From Mycolicibacterium sp. MU0053 (GTDB taxonomy: Bacteria; Actinomycetota; Actinomycetes; Mycobacteriales; Mycobacteriaceae), in NCBI RefSeq assembly GCF_963378095.1, contig NZ_OY726397.1, positions 3,410,001 through 3,474,000 of the forward strand: 64,000 nt of DNA. The letters run 5' to 3'. Positions 1 through 9,409 of this stretch are shown here, in pieces; positions within the stretch are counted from its first letter, which is position 1; each line of letters opens with the position of its first letter. The notes beneath the pieces are model-generated. The model was not told the origin of the DNA. It saw nothing but the letters and a program-made list of their open reading frames with translations, and searched no databases. The position numbers and the translations under genes are program-made.

Positions 1-308
1 ACGTCACCTCGAATGACATCGTCCCTTTCCACCCAAAACACGTGATCCTCGAGGTTTTCGGACCTCCGGGCACGGTCGCGACAATCAACTACCTCGACGC
101 CGATACCGCACCGCGCGAGGTCCGCGAGACGACTCTGCCGTGGGCCCACACGATCACGACCACACAGCCGGCGGTCTTGGCAAACCTGGTGGCGCAGGGC
201 GACCGCGACGTGATCGGCTGCCGCATCACCGTCAACGGCGTTGTCAAAGACGAGAGGACCGTCAACAAGGTGAACGCCTATACCTTCTGCCTGGATAAGT
301 CCGCATGA
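1..308 (+). CDS. MmpS family protein, C-terminal part (5' end outside window)
   Basis: The reading frame is open from base 3 to the TGA at 306-308 and enters from outside the window, so only about the last 101 residues are seen. The visible part has the beta-rich C-terminal domain of MmpS proteins, with '[16 protein letters not shown]' near the start and a closing '[14 protein letters not shown]'. MmpS proteins (normally about 140 residues with one N-terminal membrane segment) are periplasmic partners of MmpL exporters. The TGA overlaps the ATG of the following mmpL by four bases, so the two are translationally coupled. The identification is by motif and context; the cargo cannot be told from this fragment. 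Confidence 0.85.
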   Translation, partial: VTSNDIVPFHPKHVILEVFGPPGTVATINYLDADTAPREVRETTLPWAHTITTTQPAVLANLVAQGDRDVIGCRITVNGVVKDERTVNKVNAYTFCLDKSA

Positions 309-3127
309 GTGCCGGGTACGGTGCTGGGGTCGGCCTCTCGGGGACCATCCGCCGGTTGGCGGTGCTGATCCTGTTGTTCTGGGTGGGTCTGGCCGCCATC
401 ACCAATGCCGTCGTGCCGAGATTGGAAGAGGTTGCAAAGCAACACAACGTGGCGATGAGCCCCGGGGATGCGCCGTCGATGCAGGCGATGAAACGGATCG
501 GCGAGGCGTTCCACGAATTCGATTCCGACAATGCGGCCATGATCGTCCTGGAGGGTGACGAGCCGCTGCGCGAGGACGCGCACCGCTACTACGACACCCT
601 GGTCCAGCAGCTGGCCGAGGACACCGAACACGTGGAGCATGTCCAGAACTTCTGGGGCGACCCGCTGACAGCGGCGGGCGTACAGAGCACCGACGGCAAG
701 GCTGCCTACCTCCAGGTCTATCTGGCGGGCAACCAGGGCGAGGCGTTGTCGAACGAATCCGTCGCTGCGGTCCGCGACATCGTGGCAGCTACGCCGCCGC
801 CGAACGGGGTTCGCGCCTATGTCACGGGCGCGGGACCACTGCTCGCGGATCAGTTCGGTGCCGGCAGCAAGGGCACCGTCAAGGTCACGATGATCACTCT
901 CCTCGTGATCGCGGTGATGTTGTTCTTTGTCTATCGTTCGGTGGCCACCATGGCCCTGGTGTTGGTCATGGTTTTTGTGCAACTGGCCGCGGCCCGGGGA
1001 ATTGTCGCGCTGCTGGCCGATTCCGGAATCATCGGGCTTTCGGTGTACGCGACCAACCTGCTCACCTTGCTCGTCATTGCGGCCGGGACCGATTACGCGA
1101 TATTTTTCATCGGCCGATATCAAGAATCGCGTGGGGCCGGCGAGGATCGAACGACGGCCTATCACACGATGTTTCACGGCACCGCGCACGTTGTCCTGGG
1201 TTCGGGATTGACCATTGCCGGCGCGGTCTACTGTCTCAGCTTTACCCGGTTGCCCTATTTCAACAGTCTCGGCAGTCCCGTCACGATAGCTGTCCTGGTG
1301 GCGCTGGTGGCTGCGCTCACGTTGATCCCTGCCGTCCTTACCGTCGGCAGTCGGCTGGGCCTTTTCGAACCGAGACACACCATGCGGACACGCGGATGGC
1401 GGCGGATCGGTACCGCCGTTGCGCGCTGGCCGGGACCGATCCTGACGGTGACGGGCACGGTCTCCGTCATCGGCTTGCTGGCACTGCCGGGTTATGAGAC
1501 GAGTTACGATGTCCGGCACTACATTCCTGCCAGCGCTCCGGCAAACATCGGGTACGCCGCCGCCGAGCGCCACTTCCCTTCGGCCCGGCTTCATCCCGAG
1601 CTACTGCTGGTCGAAGCCGATCACGATCTGCGCAACCCGGCTGACATGCTGATCCTGGAAAGGATTGCCAGGGAGGTCTTCCGCGTTCCCGGTGTCGCCC
1701 AGGTCCAGTCCATCACCCGGCCGCTCGGCACGCCGATCGACCACAGCTCGATCCCTTTCCAGATCAGCCTGCAGAACACCGGACAGGTCATGAACCTCAC
1801 CTATCAACGGCAACGCGCCGACGACATGCTGAAACAGGCCGACGAGCTCACGAAATCCATCGACGTGTTGAAACATCAATACACGTTGCAACAAGAACTG
1901 GCAGCTACTACGCATGACCAGGCGGAAAGCTTTCAGGAAATGACCGCCACTTTGAGCGAGATCCGGGACAATATGGCGAATCTCGACGACTTTTTGAGAC
2001 CTATCCGCAATTACTTCTATTGGGAGCCGCATTGTTACAATCTGCCGTCCTGCTCTGCGGCAAGGTCCGCCTTCGAGGCTCTGGACGGTGTCGACCGGAT
2101 GAGCGGGCAGCTGAAAAGCGTCGGTGAAGCCCTCGAGAAATTGAATGCAATTCAACCGCAACTGGTAGAACTGATGCCCGGCCAGATCACCAGCCAAGAG
2201 ACAAATCGTGAACTGCTGCTCTCCAGTTACTCGACGATGTCGGGGATCTACGATCAGATGGCGGCGATGACCGGAAATTCAATGGCCATGGGGCAAGCGT
2301 TCGATGCCGCCAGGATCGATGATTTCTTCTATCTACCACCGGAAGCCTTCGATAATCCGGACTTTCAGCGCGGTTTGACGATGTTTCTCTCGCCGGACGG
2401 TCACGCGGCCCGCATGATCATCACCCATGACGGCGATCCTGCGACCCCTGCGGGCATTGCGCGTATCGACCCCATCAAGAACGCGGCGAACGTGGCCGTA
2501 AAAGGCACCCCCTTGCAAGGCGCCGAGATCTCGGTCGCCGGCACCGCTGCCACGTACAAAGACATCCAGGACGGCGCCAAATACGACCTGATGATCGCCG
2601 CCGTCGCCGCACTCAGCCTCATCCTGCTCATCATGATGTTCATCACGCGCAGCCTGGTCGCTGCAATTGTCATCGTGGGTACGGTGGCACTTTCGTTGGG
2701 TGCCTCGTTCGGACTATCCGTGCTCGTGTGGCAGCACATTTTCGGCATCCCACTGTATTGGATTGTCCTCGCACTGGCCGTTGTCGTGCTCTTGGGGGTC
2801 GGGTCGGACTACAACCTATTGCTGATCTCCCGATTCAAAGAGGAAATCGGCGCCGGTATCAAAACGGGGATGATCCGAACAATGGCCGGCACCGGATCCG
2901 TGGTGACGGCCGCCGGCCTCGTCTTCGCTGCGACCATGTCGTCATTCGTCTTCAGCGATTTGCGTGTTCTCGGCCAGATCGGGTCCACCATCGGCCTCGG
3001 CCTACTGTTCGACACCCTCATCGTGCGCGCGTTCATGACCCCGTCGATCGCGGTCCTGCTCGGACGCTGGTTCTGGTGGCCACAACGCGTGCGGCCCCGC
3101 CCGGCACCTCAGGTGCTTCGCCCCTAG
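305..3127 (+). CDS. MmpL family RND transporter (MmpS-linked)
   Basis: This 940-residue inner-membrane transporter has the MmpL plan. TM1 is at about 17-36, followed by a periplasmic porter domain, then a membrane block containing 'GTDYAIFF' (Asp263-Tyr264). A long second periplasmic domain carries a coiled-coil stretch and a Cys pair (CYNLPSC). The second membrane block contains 'GSDYNLLL' (Asp835-Tyr836). The two Asp-Tyr pairs are the proton-relay residues of the family. MmpL proteins export cell-envelope lipids, siderophores or drugs; the coiled-coil/Cys loop and the overlapping mmpS resemble the MmpL4/5 siderophore-export type, but the substrate is inferred only. The gene looks slightly less GC-rich than dprA beyond it, possibly reflecting acquisition. 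It ends 23 bp from the convergent dprA. Confidence 0.93.
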   Translation: MSAGYGAGVGLSGTIRRLAVLILLFWVGLAAITNAVVPRLEEVAKQHNVAMSPGDAPSMQAMKRIGEAFHEFDSDNAAMIVLEGDEPLREDAHRYYDTLVQQLAEDTEHVEHVQNFWGDPLTAAGVQSTDGKAAYLQVYLAGNQGEALSNESVAAVRDIVAATPPPNGVRAYVTGAGPLLADQFGAGSKGTVKVTMITLLVIAVMLFFVYRSVATMALVLVMVFVQLAAARGIVALLADSGIIGLSVYATNLLTLLVIAAGTDYAIFFIGRYQESRGAGEDRTTAYHTMFHGTAHVVLGSGLTIAGAVYCLSFTRLPYFNSLGSPVTIAVLVALVAALTLIPAVLTVGSRLGLFEPRHTMRTRGWRRIGTAVARWPGPILTVTGTVSVIGLLALPGYETSYDVRHYIPASAPANIGYAAAERHFPSARLHPELLLVEADHDLRNPADMLILERIAREVFRVPGVAQVQSITRPLGTPIDHSSIPFQISLQNTGQVMNLTYQRQRADDMLKQADELTKSIDVLKHQYTLQQELAATTHDQAESFQEMTATLSEIRDNMANLDDFLRPIRNYFYWEPHCYNLPSCSAARSAFEALDGVDRMSGQLKSVGEALEKLNAIQPQLVELMPGQITSQETNRELLLSSYSTMSGIYDQMAAMTGNSMAMGQAFDAARIDDFFYLPPEAFDNPDFQRGLTMFLSPDGHAARMIITHDGDPATPAGIARIDPIKNAANVAVKGTPLQGAEISVAGTAATYKDIQDGAKYDLMIAAVAALSLILLIMMFITRSLVAAIVIVGTVALSLGASFGLSVLVWQHIFGIPLYWIVLALAVVVLLGVGSDYNLLLISRFKEEIGAGIKTGMIRTMAGTGSVVTAAGLVFAATMSSFVFSDLRVLGQIGSTIGLGLLFDTLIVRAFMTPSIAVLLGRWFWWPQRVRPRPAPQVLRP

Positions 3128-3150
3128 AGGTCATCCTGCCGGGCGGGCCG

Positions 3151-4284
3151 TCACAGCCCGCTGCCCCGCGCGATCCGCCACCGGCCGTCGCGTTGTTCGA
3201 CCAGGCCGACGATCTCGAGCATGGCGAGCGGGCCCAGCACCTGCTGGGCGGGCACCGCCGCGGCCACCGCGATCTCGTCGACGCTCGCACCGCCGCGACC
3301 CGGCAACGCTTCGAACACCGTCCGTTCGACGTCGGACAGCCCGTCCAACGGGGACACCGGATGCTCCGGATCCTCGGCGAGTTCGCCCATCCGCCCGACG
3401 ATCTCGACAATCTCCTGCGGGCGCGTCACCAACTCCGCACCCCGGCGCAGCAGCTGGTGGCAGCCCGCCGAGGCGCCGGAGGTCACCGGGCCCGGCACCG
3501 CACAGACCACCCGCCCCATCGCGGTGGCCCACGCCGCGGTGTTGGCCGCGCCGCTGCGCAGCCCGGCCTCGACCACCACGGTGGCCCCGGAGATCGCCGC
3601 CACCAGCCGATTCCGGGTCAGGAACCGGTGCCGCGCCGGTCGAACACCCGGTGGGTACTCCGAGAGCAGCAGCCCGGCGGTGGCGATCCGGTGCAGCAGC
3701 GCGGAGTGCCCCGCCGGATACAGCACATCGATGCCGCCGGCCAGCACCGCCGCGGTGGTTCCCTCGTTGGCCAGCGTGCCGCGGTGCGCCGCCCCGTCGA
3801 TCCCGTACGCCCCGCCGGATACCACCGCGACGTCGCGGTCCACCAAGCCGCCCGCCCAGTCCGCGGCGATGTGCTCCCCGTAGGCCGTCGCGGCCCTGGT
3901 GCCGACGATCGCCGCCGAGCGCAGCGCGACCTCGTCGAGTCGGGCCGGTCCCAGTGCCCACAACACCAGGGGCGCCCCCGCGCGGGACTTGCCGCGCAGT
4001 TGCCCCGCCCCGAACGCCGCGAACGCCAGGTGCGGCCACTCCTCGTCCGCGCGGGTGATCAGCCGCCCACCGCGGCGGGCCAGCACCTCGAGATCGGCGG
4101 CAACACAGTCGAGGTCGCGTCTGGCCTCGGTCGCCTCGCGCAATCCGGCCGGCACCTCGCCGCGGCGCACCAGTGCCGCCGCTTCTACCGGCCCGCGTTG
4201 TGCGACCAGCTCACCCAACTGCGGACACGGCGGCTCCACCACCCTCGACAGGTAGGCCCACGCGTGTCGGTCCTCGGCGTTCAT
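3151..4284 (-). CDS. dprA: DNA-processing protein DprA
   Basis: A 377-residue protein of the DprA/Smf family, which loads RecA on incoming single-stranded DNA during transformation. The Rossmann-like core begins near 'SAAIVGTRAATAYG' and includes 'VSGGAYGIDGAAHRG', 'LAGGIDVLYPAGH' and 'RFLTRNRLVAAIS', all family signatures. The C-terminal roughly 70 residues form the winged-helix (DML1-like) domain. The ATG at 4284 overlaps the comM stop (ATGA), which fixes the start although the frame stays open further upstream. It is the last gene of a yraN-comM-dprA run. Natural competence is not general in mycobacteria, so the physiological role here is uncertain. Confidence 0.95.
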   Translation of the reverse strand: MNAEDRHAWAYLSRVVEPPCPQLGELVAQRGPVEAAALVRRGEVPAGLREATEARRDLDCVAADLEVLARRGGRLITRADEEWPHLAFAAFGAGQLRGKSRAGAPLVLWALGPARLDEVALRSAAIVGTRAATAYGEHIAADWAGGLVDRDVAVVSGGAYGIDGAAHRGTLANEGTTAAVLAGGIDVLYPAGHSALLHRIATAGLLLSEYPPGVRPARHRFLTRNRLVAAISGATVVVEAGLRSGAANTAAWATAMGRVVCAVPGPVTSGASAGCHQLLRRGAELVTRPQEIVEIVGRMGELAEDPEHPVSPLDGLSDVERTVFEALPGRGGASVDEIAVAAAVPAQQVLGPLAMLEIVGLVEQRDGRWRIARGSGL

Positions 4285-5792
4285 CGGGCCGCGCCCGGCT
4301 GCCGGAAGCTCAGTGCCACCACGATGTCCTCGGGAGTCGGCGACGTCCGGCCCGCGAGGTCGCACAACGTCCACGCGATCCGCAACGAGCGGTCCACGCC
4401 GCGGATGCTGAGCAATCCGCGGTCCAGCGCGGTGCGCAGCGGTGCCATGGCGATCCGGCTCGGCCGAAAGGCGCGGCGCAGCACCGGTCCCGGTACCTCG
4501 GCGTTGGTCCGCACCCCGACCACGCGCCACCGCTCGGCGGCCGCCGCACGCGCTGCCGCCACCCGGGCCCGCACCGCCGCCGATGGCTCGCCGGTTTCCG
4601 CACCGAGTGCCCCGGCCCGCGCCGGCTGCATCTGCACCCGCAGGTCGACCCGATCCAACAGCGGACCCGACAGCTTGCCCAGATAGCGCCGTTTCACCGC
4701 GCCGGGACAGATGCAGTCCTGCGGATCGGCGGGTGCACACGGGCAGGGGTTGGCGGCGAGGATCAACTGAAACCGGGCCGGATACCGTGCCACCCCGTCG
4801 CGGCGCGCGAGCCGGATCTCGCCTTCTTCCAAGGGGGTTCGCAGGGCCTCCATGGCACTGACCCCGATCTCGGCGCATTCGTCGAGGAACAACACCCCGC
4901 GGTGGGCGCGGCTGACCGCGCCGGGACGCGCCATCCCGGCGCCGCCGCCCACCAGCGCGGCCACGCTCGAGGTGTGGTGCGGGGCCACGAACGGCGGGCG
5001 GGTGATCAGCGGGGTCTCCTCGGCGAGCAACCCCGCCACCGAGTGAATGGCGGTCACCTCCAATGATTCACTGCGCGACAGCGGCGGTAGCAGTCCCGGA
5101 AGTCGCTGTGCCAGCATGGTTTTGCCGATCCCGGGCGGACCGGTGAGCATGAGGTTGTGCCCGCCGGCCGCGGCCACCTCGACCGCATACCGGGCCTGCG
5201 TCTGCCCCACCACATCGGCCAGATCCGCGGCGGAGTCGTCGGCCGGGGTACCCGCCGCGACCCGGCCGGCCAGGCGCACACTGCCGTCGAGCCAGCCCTG
5301 CAATTGGCGCAGCGACTCGGTGCCGTGCACCTCGATACCTTGGACCAGACTGGCCTCCGCGAGATTCGCCTTGGGCACCACCACCGTCGGCCAGCCGTCG
5401 CGGCGGGCCGCCAATACCGCCGGCAGCACGCCCCGCACCGGCCGGACCCGGCCATCGAGCGCCAACTCACCGAGCAGGATGGTCTTGTCCAGCTGCGGCC
5501 ACGGCTTCTTGCTCGTCGCCGACAACACCGCGCTGGCCAGCGCGATGTCGTAGGTGCTGCCCATCTTCGGCAGCGTCGCCGGGGACAGCGCCAGCGTCAG
5601 CCTCGACATCGGCCACTGGTTGCCGCTGTTGGTCACCGCCGACCGGACCCGGTCCCGGGACTCCTGTACGGCGGTGTCCGCCAAACCGACCAGATGCACA
5701 CCGGGCAGGCCCGAGGTGATGTCGGCTTCGATCTCGACGAGTTCACCGCGCAATCCGCTGACCGCGATCGAGAACGCCCGTCCCAGAGCCAT
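4281..5792 (-). CDS. comM: YifB/ComM family Mg-chelatase-like AAA+ ATPase
   Basis: A 503-residue ComM/YifB protein, an AAA+ hexameric helicase that promotes branch migration during DNA recombination in competent bacteria. Its N-terminal domain opens with 'MALGRAFSIAVSGLRGELV', followed by the Lon-S5-like fold. The Walker A motif is 'GPPGIGKTMLAQRLPG', Walker B is 'LFLDECAEI', and a four-Cys cluster 'CPCAPADPQDCICPG' sits in the magnesium-chelatase domain. The ATG at 5792 was chosen because it overlaps the yraN stop (TGATG) and begins the conserved sequence. The 37 residues open upstream are Arg/Pro-rich and are not family sequence. It is followed by dprA with a 4-base overlap. Confidence 0.95.
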   Translation of the reverse strand: MALGRAFSIAVSGLRGELVEIEADITSGLPGVHLVGLADTAVQESRDRVRSAVTNSGNQWPMSRLTLALSPATLPKMGSTYDIALASAVLSATSKKPWPQLDKTILLGELALDGRVRPVRGVLPAVLAARRDGWPTVVVPKANLAEASLVQGIEVHGTESLRQLQGWLDGSVRLAGRVAAGTPADDSAADLADVVGQTQARYAVEVAAAGGHNLMLTGPPGIGKTMLAQRLPGLLPPLSRSESLEVTAIHSVAGLLAEETPLITRPPFVAPHHTSSVAALVGGGAGMARPGAVSRAHRGVLFLDECAEIGVSAMEALRTPLEEGEIRLARRDGVARYPARFQLILAANPCPCAPADPQDCICPGAVKRRYLGKLSGPLLDRVDLRVQMQPARAGALGAETGEPSAAVRARVAAARAAAAERWRVVGVRTNAEVPGPVLRRAFRPSRIAMAPLRTALDRGLLSIRGVDRSLRIAWTLCDLAGRTSPTPEDIVVALSFRQPGAAR

Positions 5793-6160
5793 CACACCAC
5801 CCCCTGCAGGTGGCTGATCTCGGGTTCGCGCCGCCGCCCGATCCGGACCCCGACGACGTCGATGCGCAGATTCGCCCAGCGGCCATCCTGGGCGGCCAGC
5901 CACAGTGCGGCCAGCCTGCGTAACCGCCGCACCTTCTCCGGCGGGACGGCCTCGGCCAGTCCCCCGAAACCGTCCCCGGTGCGCGTCTTGACCTCGACGA
6001 AAATGACTGTGCCCGAGTCGTTGTCGGTGGCGATCACATCGAGCTCACCGTAGCGGCAGCGCCAGTTGCGCGCCACGATCGTCAGTCCGAGGCCGACCAG
6101 ATGATCAACGGCCAGTTGTTCCCCGAGGGCTCCCAGCTGCGCCCGTGTCCACGTCGTCAT
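5792..6160 (-). CDS. yraN: UPF0102 family protein (YraN-like nuclease fold)
   Basis: A 122-residue UPF0102/YraN protein with a restriction-endonuclease-like fold. 'GELDVIA' and 'VIFVEVKTRTGDGFGG' supply the Asp and the E-x-K residues of the PD-(D/E)xK pattern. The function is not established in general, although it is consistently found with comM/dprA as here. The frame is open to 6190 but the conserved family start is the internal ATG at 6160 (MTTWTRAQLGALGE). It overlaps comM by one base. In M. tuberculosis fdhD/fdhF lie just upstream of this position; here they are absent. Confidence 0.9.
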   Translation of the reverse strand: MTTWTRAQLGALGEQLAVDHLVGLGLTIVARNWRCRYGELDVIATDNDSGTVIFVEVKTRTGDGFGGLAEAVPPEKVRRLRRLAALWLAAQDGRWANLRIDVVGVRIGRRREPEISHLQGVV

Positions 6161-6298
6161 GGCAGCCAGGATGGCCGCACCACCCGACACGGCGTTAACG
6201 GGTCACCGGGTCGATCCGCCGATCAGAGGTAGTTGTGCACAGTTACGCCCCGATCCACAGCCCGCGCGTCCCGGACCCGCACCCGCACCCGGATCGAG

Positions 6299-6718
6299 TC
6301 AGACCGCCGCAGAACTATCGTCGTCGTCGACGTCGTGGCGGACCACCCGTACCCGGCCGTGTGGCAGGCACACCATGTAGCCGTGGTACTTGCCGTAGAG
6401 CTCCCACGCGGTGGCGTGGTCGTCCGGTGCCACGTCGATGCGGTGCCCCCGGGAAAAGCTCAGGTGCAGGCAGCCCTCGTCGTCGCAGCGGGCATGCGTG
6501 CACACGGCGCCGGCGAGATCGAGCAGCGGGCGTTGTTGGTCCGGCACGTGGGCCGGGTCGATGAGCACTTCTTCTTCGGGATAGCCGGCCACCGGCGGCA
6601 GCGTCAGCCGCAATGGTCGGGAGATCACCAGTTCGTTGTAGTCGTCGAGGTTCAGGACCAGACCGCCGCGCAGTGACATCCGCTGGACGGTGCACTGCTC
6701 GATCCATTGCGTGAGCAT
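6299..6718 (-). CDS. DUF6188-like hypothetical protein
   Basis: A 139-residue soluble protein whose sequence (Leu-Asn-Leu-Asp-Asp-Tyr start, 'DHATAWELYGKYHGYMVCLPHG' near the end) looks like the small DUF6188-type actinobacterial proteins. It has no membrane segment or signal peptide. The ATG at 6718 is preceded by AGGGAG at good spacing. Upstream and downstream gaps are 96 and 138 bp, so it may be monocistronic. It occupies the position where M. tuberculosis has formate dehydrogenase genes. No function is known to me; the family name is given with moderate certainty. Confidence 0.75.
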   Translation of the reverse strand: MLTQWIEQCTVQRMSLRGGLVLNLDDYNELVISRPLRLTLPPVAGYPEEEVLIDPAHVPDQQRPLLDLAGAVCTHARCDDEGCLHLSFSRGHRIDVAPDDHATAWELYGKYHGYMVCLPHGRVRVVRHDVDDDDSSAAV

Positions 6719-6814
6719 GAAGCGCTCCCTTCGCCGCGTCGTTGGGGCAGACCTCCATGGTATGCCCGCACGTCGCTACGAGACGGGTGGTCTTGAAATC
6801 TCCGGATCGGCGCC

Positions 6815-7120
6815 CTACTCGGGCAGCCGCAGCTCCGGCTTCTCGACTTCTTCGATGTTGACGTCCTTGAAGGTGATCACCCGGACCTGCTTGACGAACC
6901 GCGCCGGTCGGTACATGTCCCAGACCCAGGCGTCGGCCAGGCGCAGCTCGAAGTACACCTCGCCGTCGGCGTTGCGCGGGATCAATTCGACGCTGTTGGC
7001 CAGGTAGAACCGGCGCTCGGTCTCCACGACGTAGCTGAACTGTCCGACGATGTCCTTGTACTCGCGGTACAGCGAGAGCTCCATCTCGGTTTCGTACTTC
7101 TCGAGATCCTCAGCACTCAT
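6815..7120 (-). CDS. DUF2469 domain-containing protein
   Basis: A 101-residue acidic protein conserved next to rnhB across actinobacteria (Rv2901c type). The ATG at 7120 gives the family start MSAEDLEKYETEMEL and has GAAGGA about 10 bases upstream; an in-frame start nine codons earlier lacks conserved sequence. It is rich in aromatic and charged residues, with 'DAWVWDMYRPARFVK' in the middle, and has no catalytic motif that I can name. Tight linkage to rnhB and lepB suggests a housekeeping role, but the function is unknown. Confidence 0.9.
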   Translation of the reverse strand: MSAEDLEKYETEMELSLYREYKDIVGQFSYVVETERRFYLANSVELIPRNADGEVYFELRLADAWVWDMYRPARFVKQVRVITFKDVNIEEVEKPELRLPE

Positions 7121-7171
7121 CTGGTTCGCAGTCCTTCTTGTGTCCACTCGGAGATATCTGGCATTGTCCGC

Positions 7172-7858
7172 CTACCCGTTCTCACGTCGTTGTTCAGGCT
7201 CGCACGGCGCGGCCAGGCGGCGCACGTTGATGAAGGAATACCGGTGCTCGGCGCACGGACCCAACGCGGCCAGCGCCGCGCCGTGCGCGGGCGTGCTGTA
7301 GCCCTTGTGCTCGGCGAATCCGTAGCCGGGAAACTTCCCATCCATCTCGACCATCAGCCGGTCCCGGCTGACCTTGGCCAACACGCTAGCCGCCGCGATG
7401 CACGCCGCCGCGCCGTCCCCGCCGATCACCGGCAGCGACGGCACCGGCAGGCCTGGCACCCGGAACCCGTCGGAGAGCACATAGCCCGGCCGCACCGCCA
7501 AGCCCGCCACGGCCCGCCGCATCCCCTCGATGTTGGCGACATGCACCCCGCGCCGGTCCACCTCCGTCGAGTCGATGAAAACGACGTGAAAGGCCAACGC
7601 GTACCGGCAGATAAGGGGGAAGAGTTGCTCGCGCTGCTTCTCGGTGAGCCGCTTCGAATCGTCGAGCAGCGCGAGGCTTTCGCGGCGATTCGGTCCCAGC
7701 ACGCAGGCCGCGACCACCAGCGGTCCCGCGCACGCACCGCGGCCGACCTCGTCGACGCCGGCGACCGGACCCAGCCCGTTGCGATACAGCGCGGACTCCA
7801 GCGTGCGCAGCCCCGACGATTTGCGGATCACGGTCCGCGGCGGCCAGACGGCGGTCAC
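7172..7858 (-). CDS. rnhB: Ribonuclease HII
   Basis: This 228-residue RNase HII cleaves the RNA strand of RNA-DNA hybrids and removes misincorporated ribonucleotides. The acidic catalytic residues are visible in 'GVDEVGRG' (Asp36, Glu37) and 'LSDGF' (Asp130), with further conserved '[21 protein letters not shown]' and 'HKGYSTP' motifs. The GTG start at 7858 lies one base from the lepB stop, so rnhB is translated from the lepB transcript. The product is cytoplasmic. Confidence 0.95.
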   Translation of the reverse strand: MTAVWPPRTVIRKSSGLRTLESALYRNGLGPVAGVDEVGRGACAGPLVVAACVLGPNRRESLALLDDSKRLTEKQREQLFPLICRYALAFHVVFIDSTEVDRRGVHVANIEGMRRAVAGLAVRPGYVLSDGFRVPGLPVPSLPVIGGDGAAACIAAASVLAKVSRDRLMVEMDGKFPGYGFAEHKGYSTPAHGAALAALGPCAEHRYSFINVRRLAAPCEPEQRRENG

Positions 7859-7859
7859 C

Positions 7860-8672
7860 CTAACCGCCTTGCTGCGGGTTGAGCGTGTTCACACCACCCC
7901 ACCGCGATGGTGGCCAGGCGATGAATTGTGCCTTGCCGATGACGTTGTCCACCGGGATGGTGCCGTTCATCGGGTCGCCCGTGCAGATCAGGCCCTTCGG
8001 GGCGTCCTCGGGCGTGCTGGTGCAGTGGGCGCGGGAGTCGGCCGAGTGGGTGCGGTTGTCGCCCATCACCCACAACCGGTCGGGCGGCACCGCCACCGGA
8101 CCGAACTCGTTGCCGAGGCACGGATACACCGCGGGGTCGGCATTCATGGTCTCGGGATCGAGATAGGGCTCGTTGAGCGGCTTGTCGTCGACCGTCAGAC
8201 CGGTATCGGCCCGGCACTGCACGGTTTGGCCGCCGACCGCGATCACCCGCTTGACGAGGTCGTTCTGATCGGGCGGGACGAATCCGATGACCGACAGCGC
8301 GTCCTGCACCCAGCGAATTGCGGTGTTGTCCGAGCGGATGGACTTGTAGCCGACATTCCACGACGGCGGCCCCTTGAACACGATGAGGTCGCCGGGTTGC
8401 GGCTCGCTGAACCGGTAGGTCAGCTTCTCGACCATGATCCGGTCGCCGACGCAGCCGGGGCACCCGTGCAACGTGGGCTCCATCGACTCCGAGGGAATCA
8501 GATAGGGCCGCGCGACGAACGTCAACATCACGTAGTAGAGGACCAGCGCGATCACGATCAGGATCGCGCCCTCGCGAAGAGCGGAATGCTTCTTGGTGCT
8601 CTCCGCGCTGTCGTCCTCCGGAGTGGGCGGGGCCTGCCGTGCAGCTTGGGCCGAGTCCTCGGTGTCGGTCAC
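7860..8672 (-). CDS. lepB: Signal peptidase I
   Basis: This 270-residue type I signal peptidase removes signal peptides from secreted proteins. After an acidic cytoplasmic tail there is one membrane segment at about 35-55, then '[12 protein letters not shown]' with the nucleophile Ser63, and '[11 protein letters not shown]' with the general base Lys141. '[13 protein letters not shown]' is the box E motif. The GTG at 8672 was chosen because upstream sequence in the same frame is Arg-rich and unlike the family; no strong Shine-Dalgarno is visible. It sits between rplS and rnhB, 61 bp after rplS. Confidence 0.94.
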   Translation of the reverse strand: MTDTEDSAQAARQAPPTPEDDSAESTKKHSALREGAILIVIALVLYYVMLTFVARPYLIPSESMEPTLHGCPGCVGDRIMVEKLTYRFSEPQPGDLIVFKGPPSWNVGYKSIRSDNTAIRWVQDALSVIGFVPPDQNDLVKRVIAVGGQTVQCRADTGLTVDDKPLNEPYLDPETMNADPAVYPCLGNEFGPVAVPPDRLWVMGDNRTHSADSRAHCTSTPEDAPKGLICTGDPMNGTIPVDNVIGKAQFIAWPPSRWGGVNTLNPQQGG

Positions 8673-8733
8673 GGGATCAGCGTAGCCACGCCGAAAACAC
8701 CCCCGCGCAGCAGCGTGCGCGGGTCGCGCAAGA

Positions 8734-9075
<342 letters not shown>

Positions 9076-9409
9076 CGGTGACTCTTCCTTGCGGGTCGCG
9101 GCTCAGTGCAGCAGCACTCGCTCTGGTGAGCGATGCGGTTGCCGAGCCGATGTTCGGGCCAAATCAGGTTCTCGTACAGTTCTCGCGCAGCCGGCTGAGA
9201 CACCGGCAGGCGCGGACAACTGCTCAATTGTGCCAGACGGCGCCCACGGGAGCGAAATCGTGGACGCGACCGGCGCTGACAGGCCTGTGACCTCGGCGTG
9301 CCTGGCTGGCCGCGGCGCGCTCGCGCTGATTAGGCTGAATTTCGCGGCCCGGCGCAGCGGCGCGGCCCGCAATCCGTCCCCGGTTCGTAAGCCGTCCTCG
9401 AGGAGATGC
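9076..9409. other. Divergent intergenic region between rplS and lppW
   Basis: No convincing gene was seen in this stretch; short open frames here overlap other frames and lack family sequence. It holds the rplS Shine-Dalgarno at the left end, the rplS upstream element at 9227-9261, a possible lppW -10 (TAGGCT, 9331-9336) and the GAGGAG Shine-Dalgarno of lppW (9400-9405). If the rplS element contains the promoter, rplS has a leader of roughly 145 nt. Confidence 0.6.
9227..9261 (-). promoter_or_regulatory. rplS upstream element ACGATTTC-N16-TCTGGCACAAT
   Basis: Read on the minus strand, ACGATTTC (9261-9254), then 16 bases, then TCTGGCACAAT (9237-9227), about 150 bases upstream of the rplS ATG. 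The same two blocks with exactly the same 16-base spacing occur upstream of rpsP. TGGCACAAT resembles an extended -10 (TG-n-CACAAT). The shared arrangement is seen directly; the promoter role is inference. Confidence 0.6.

Noticed and set aside
278..1594. 438-codon open frame opposite mmpL
   Set aside because: It lies wholly antisense to a clear MmpL gene, is His/Arg/Gln-rich and has no family sequence; long antisense frames are expected in GC-rich DNA.
2728..4686. 652-codon plus-strand frame across mmpL, dprA and comM
   Set aside because: It spans three confident genes, is Arg/Pro/His-rich and shows no domain.
4285..4878. Longer dprA start in the open frame upstream of 4284
   Set aside because: It would overlap comM by about 600 bases and adds Arg-rich non-family sequence; the ATGA overlap with comM fixes the start.
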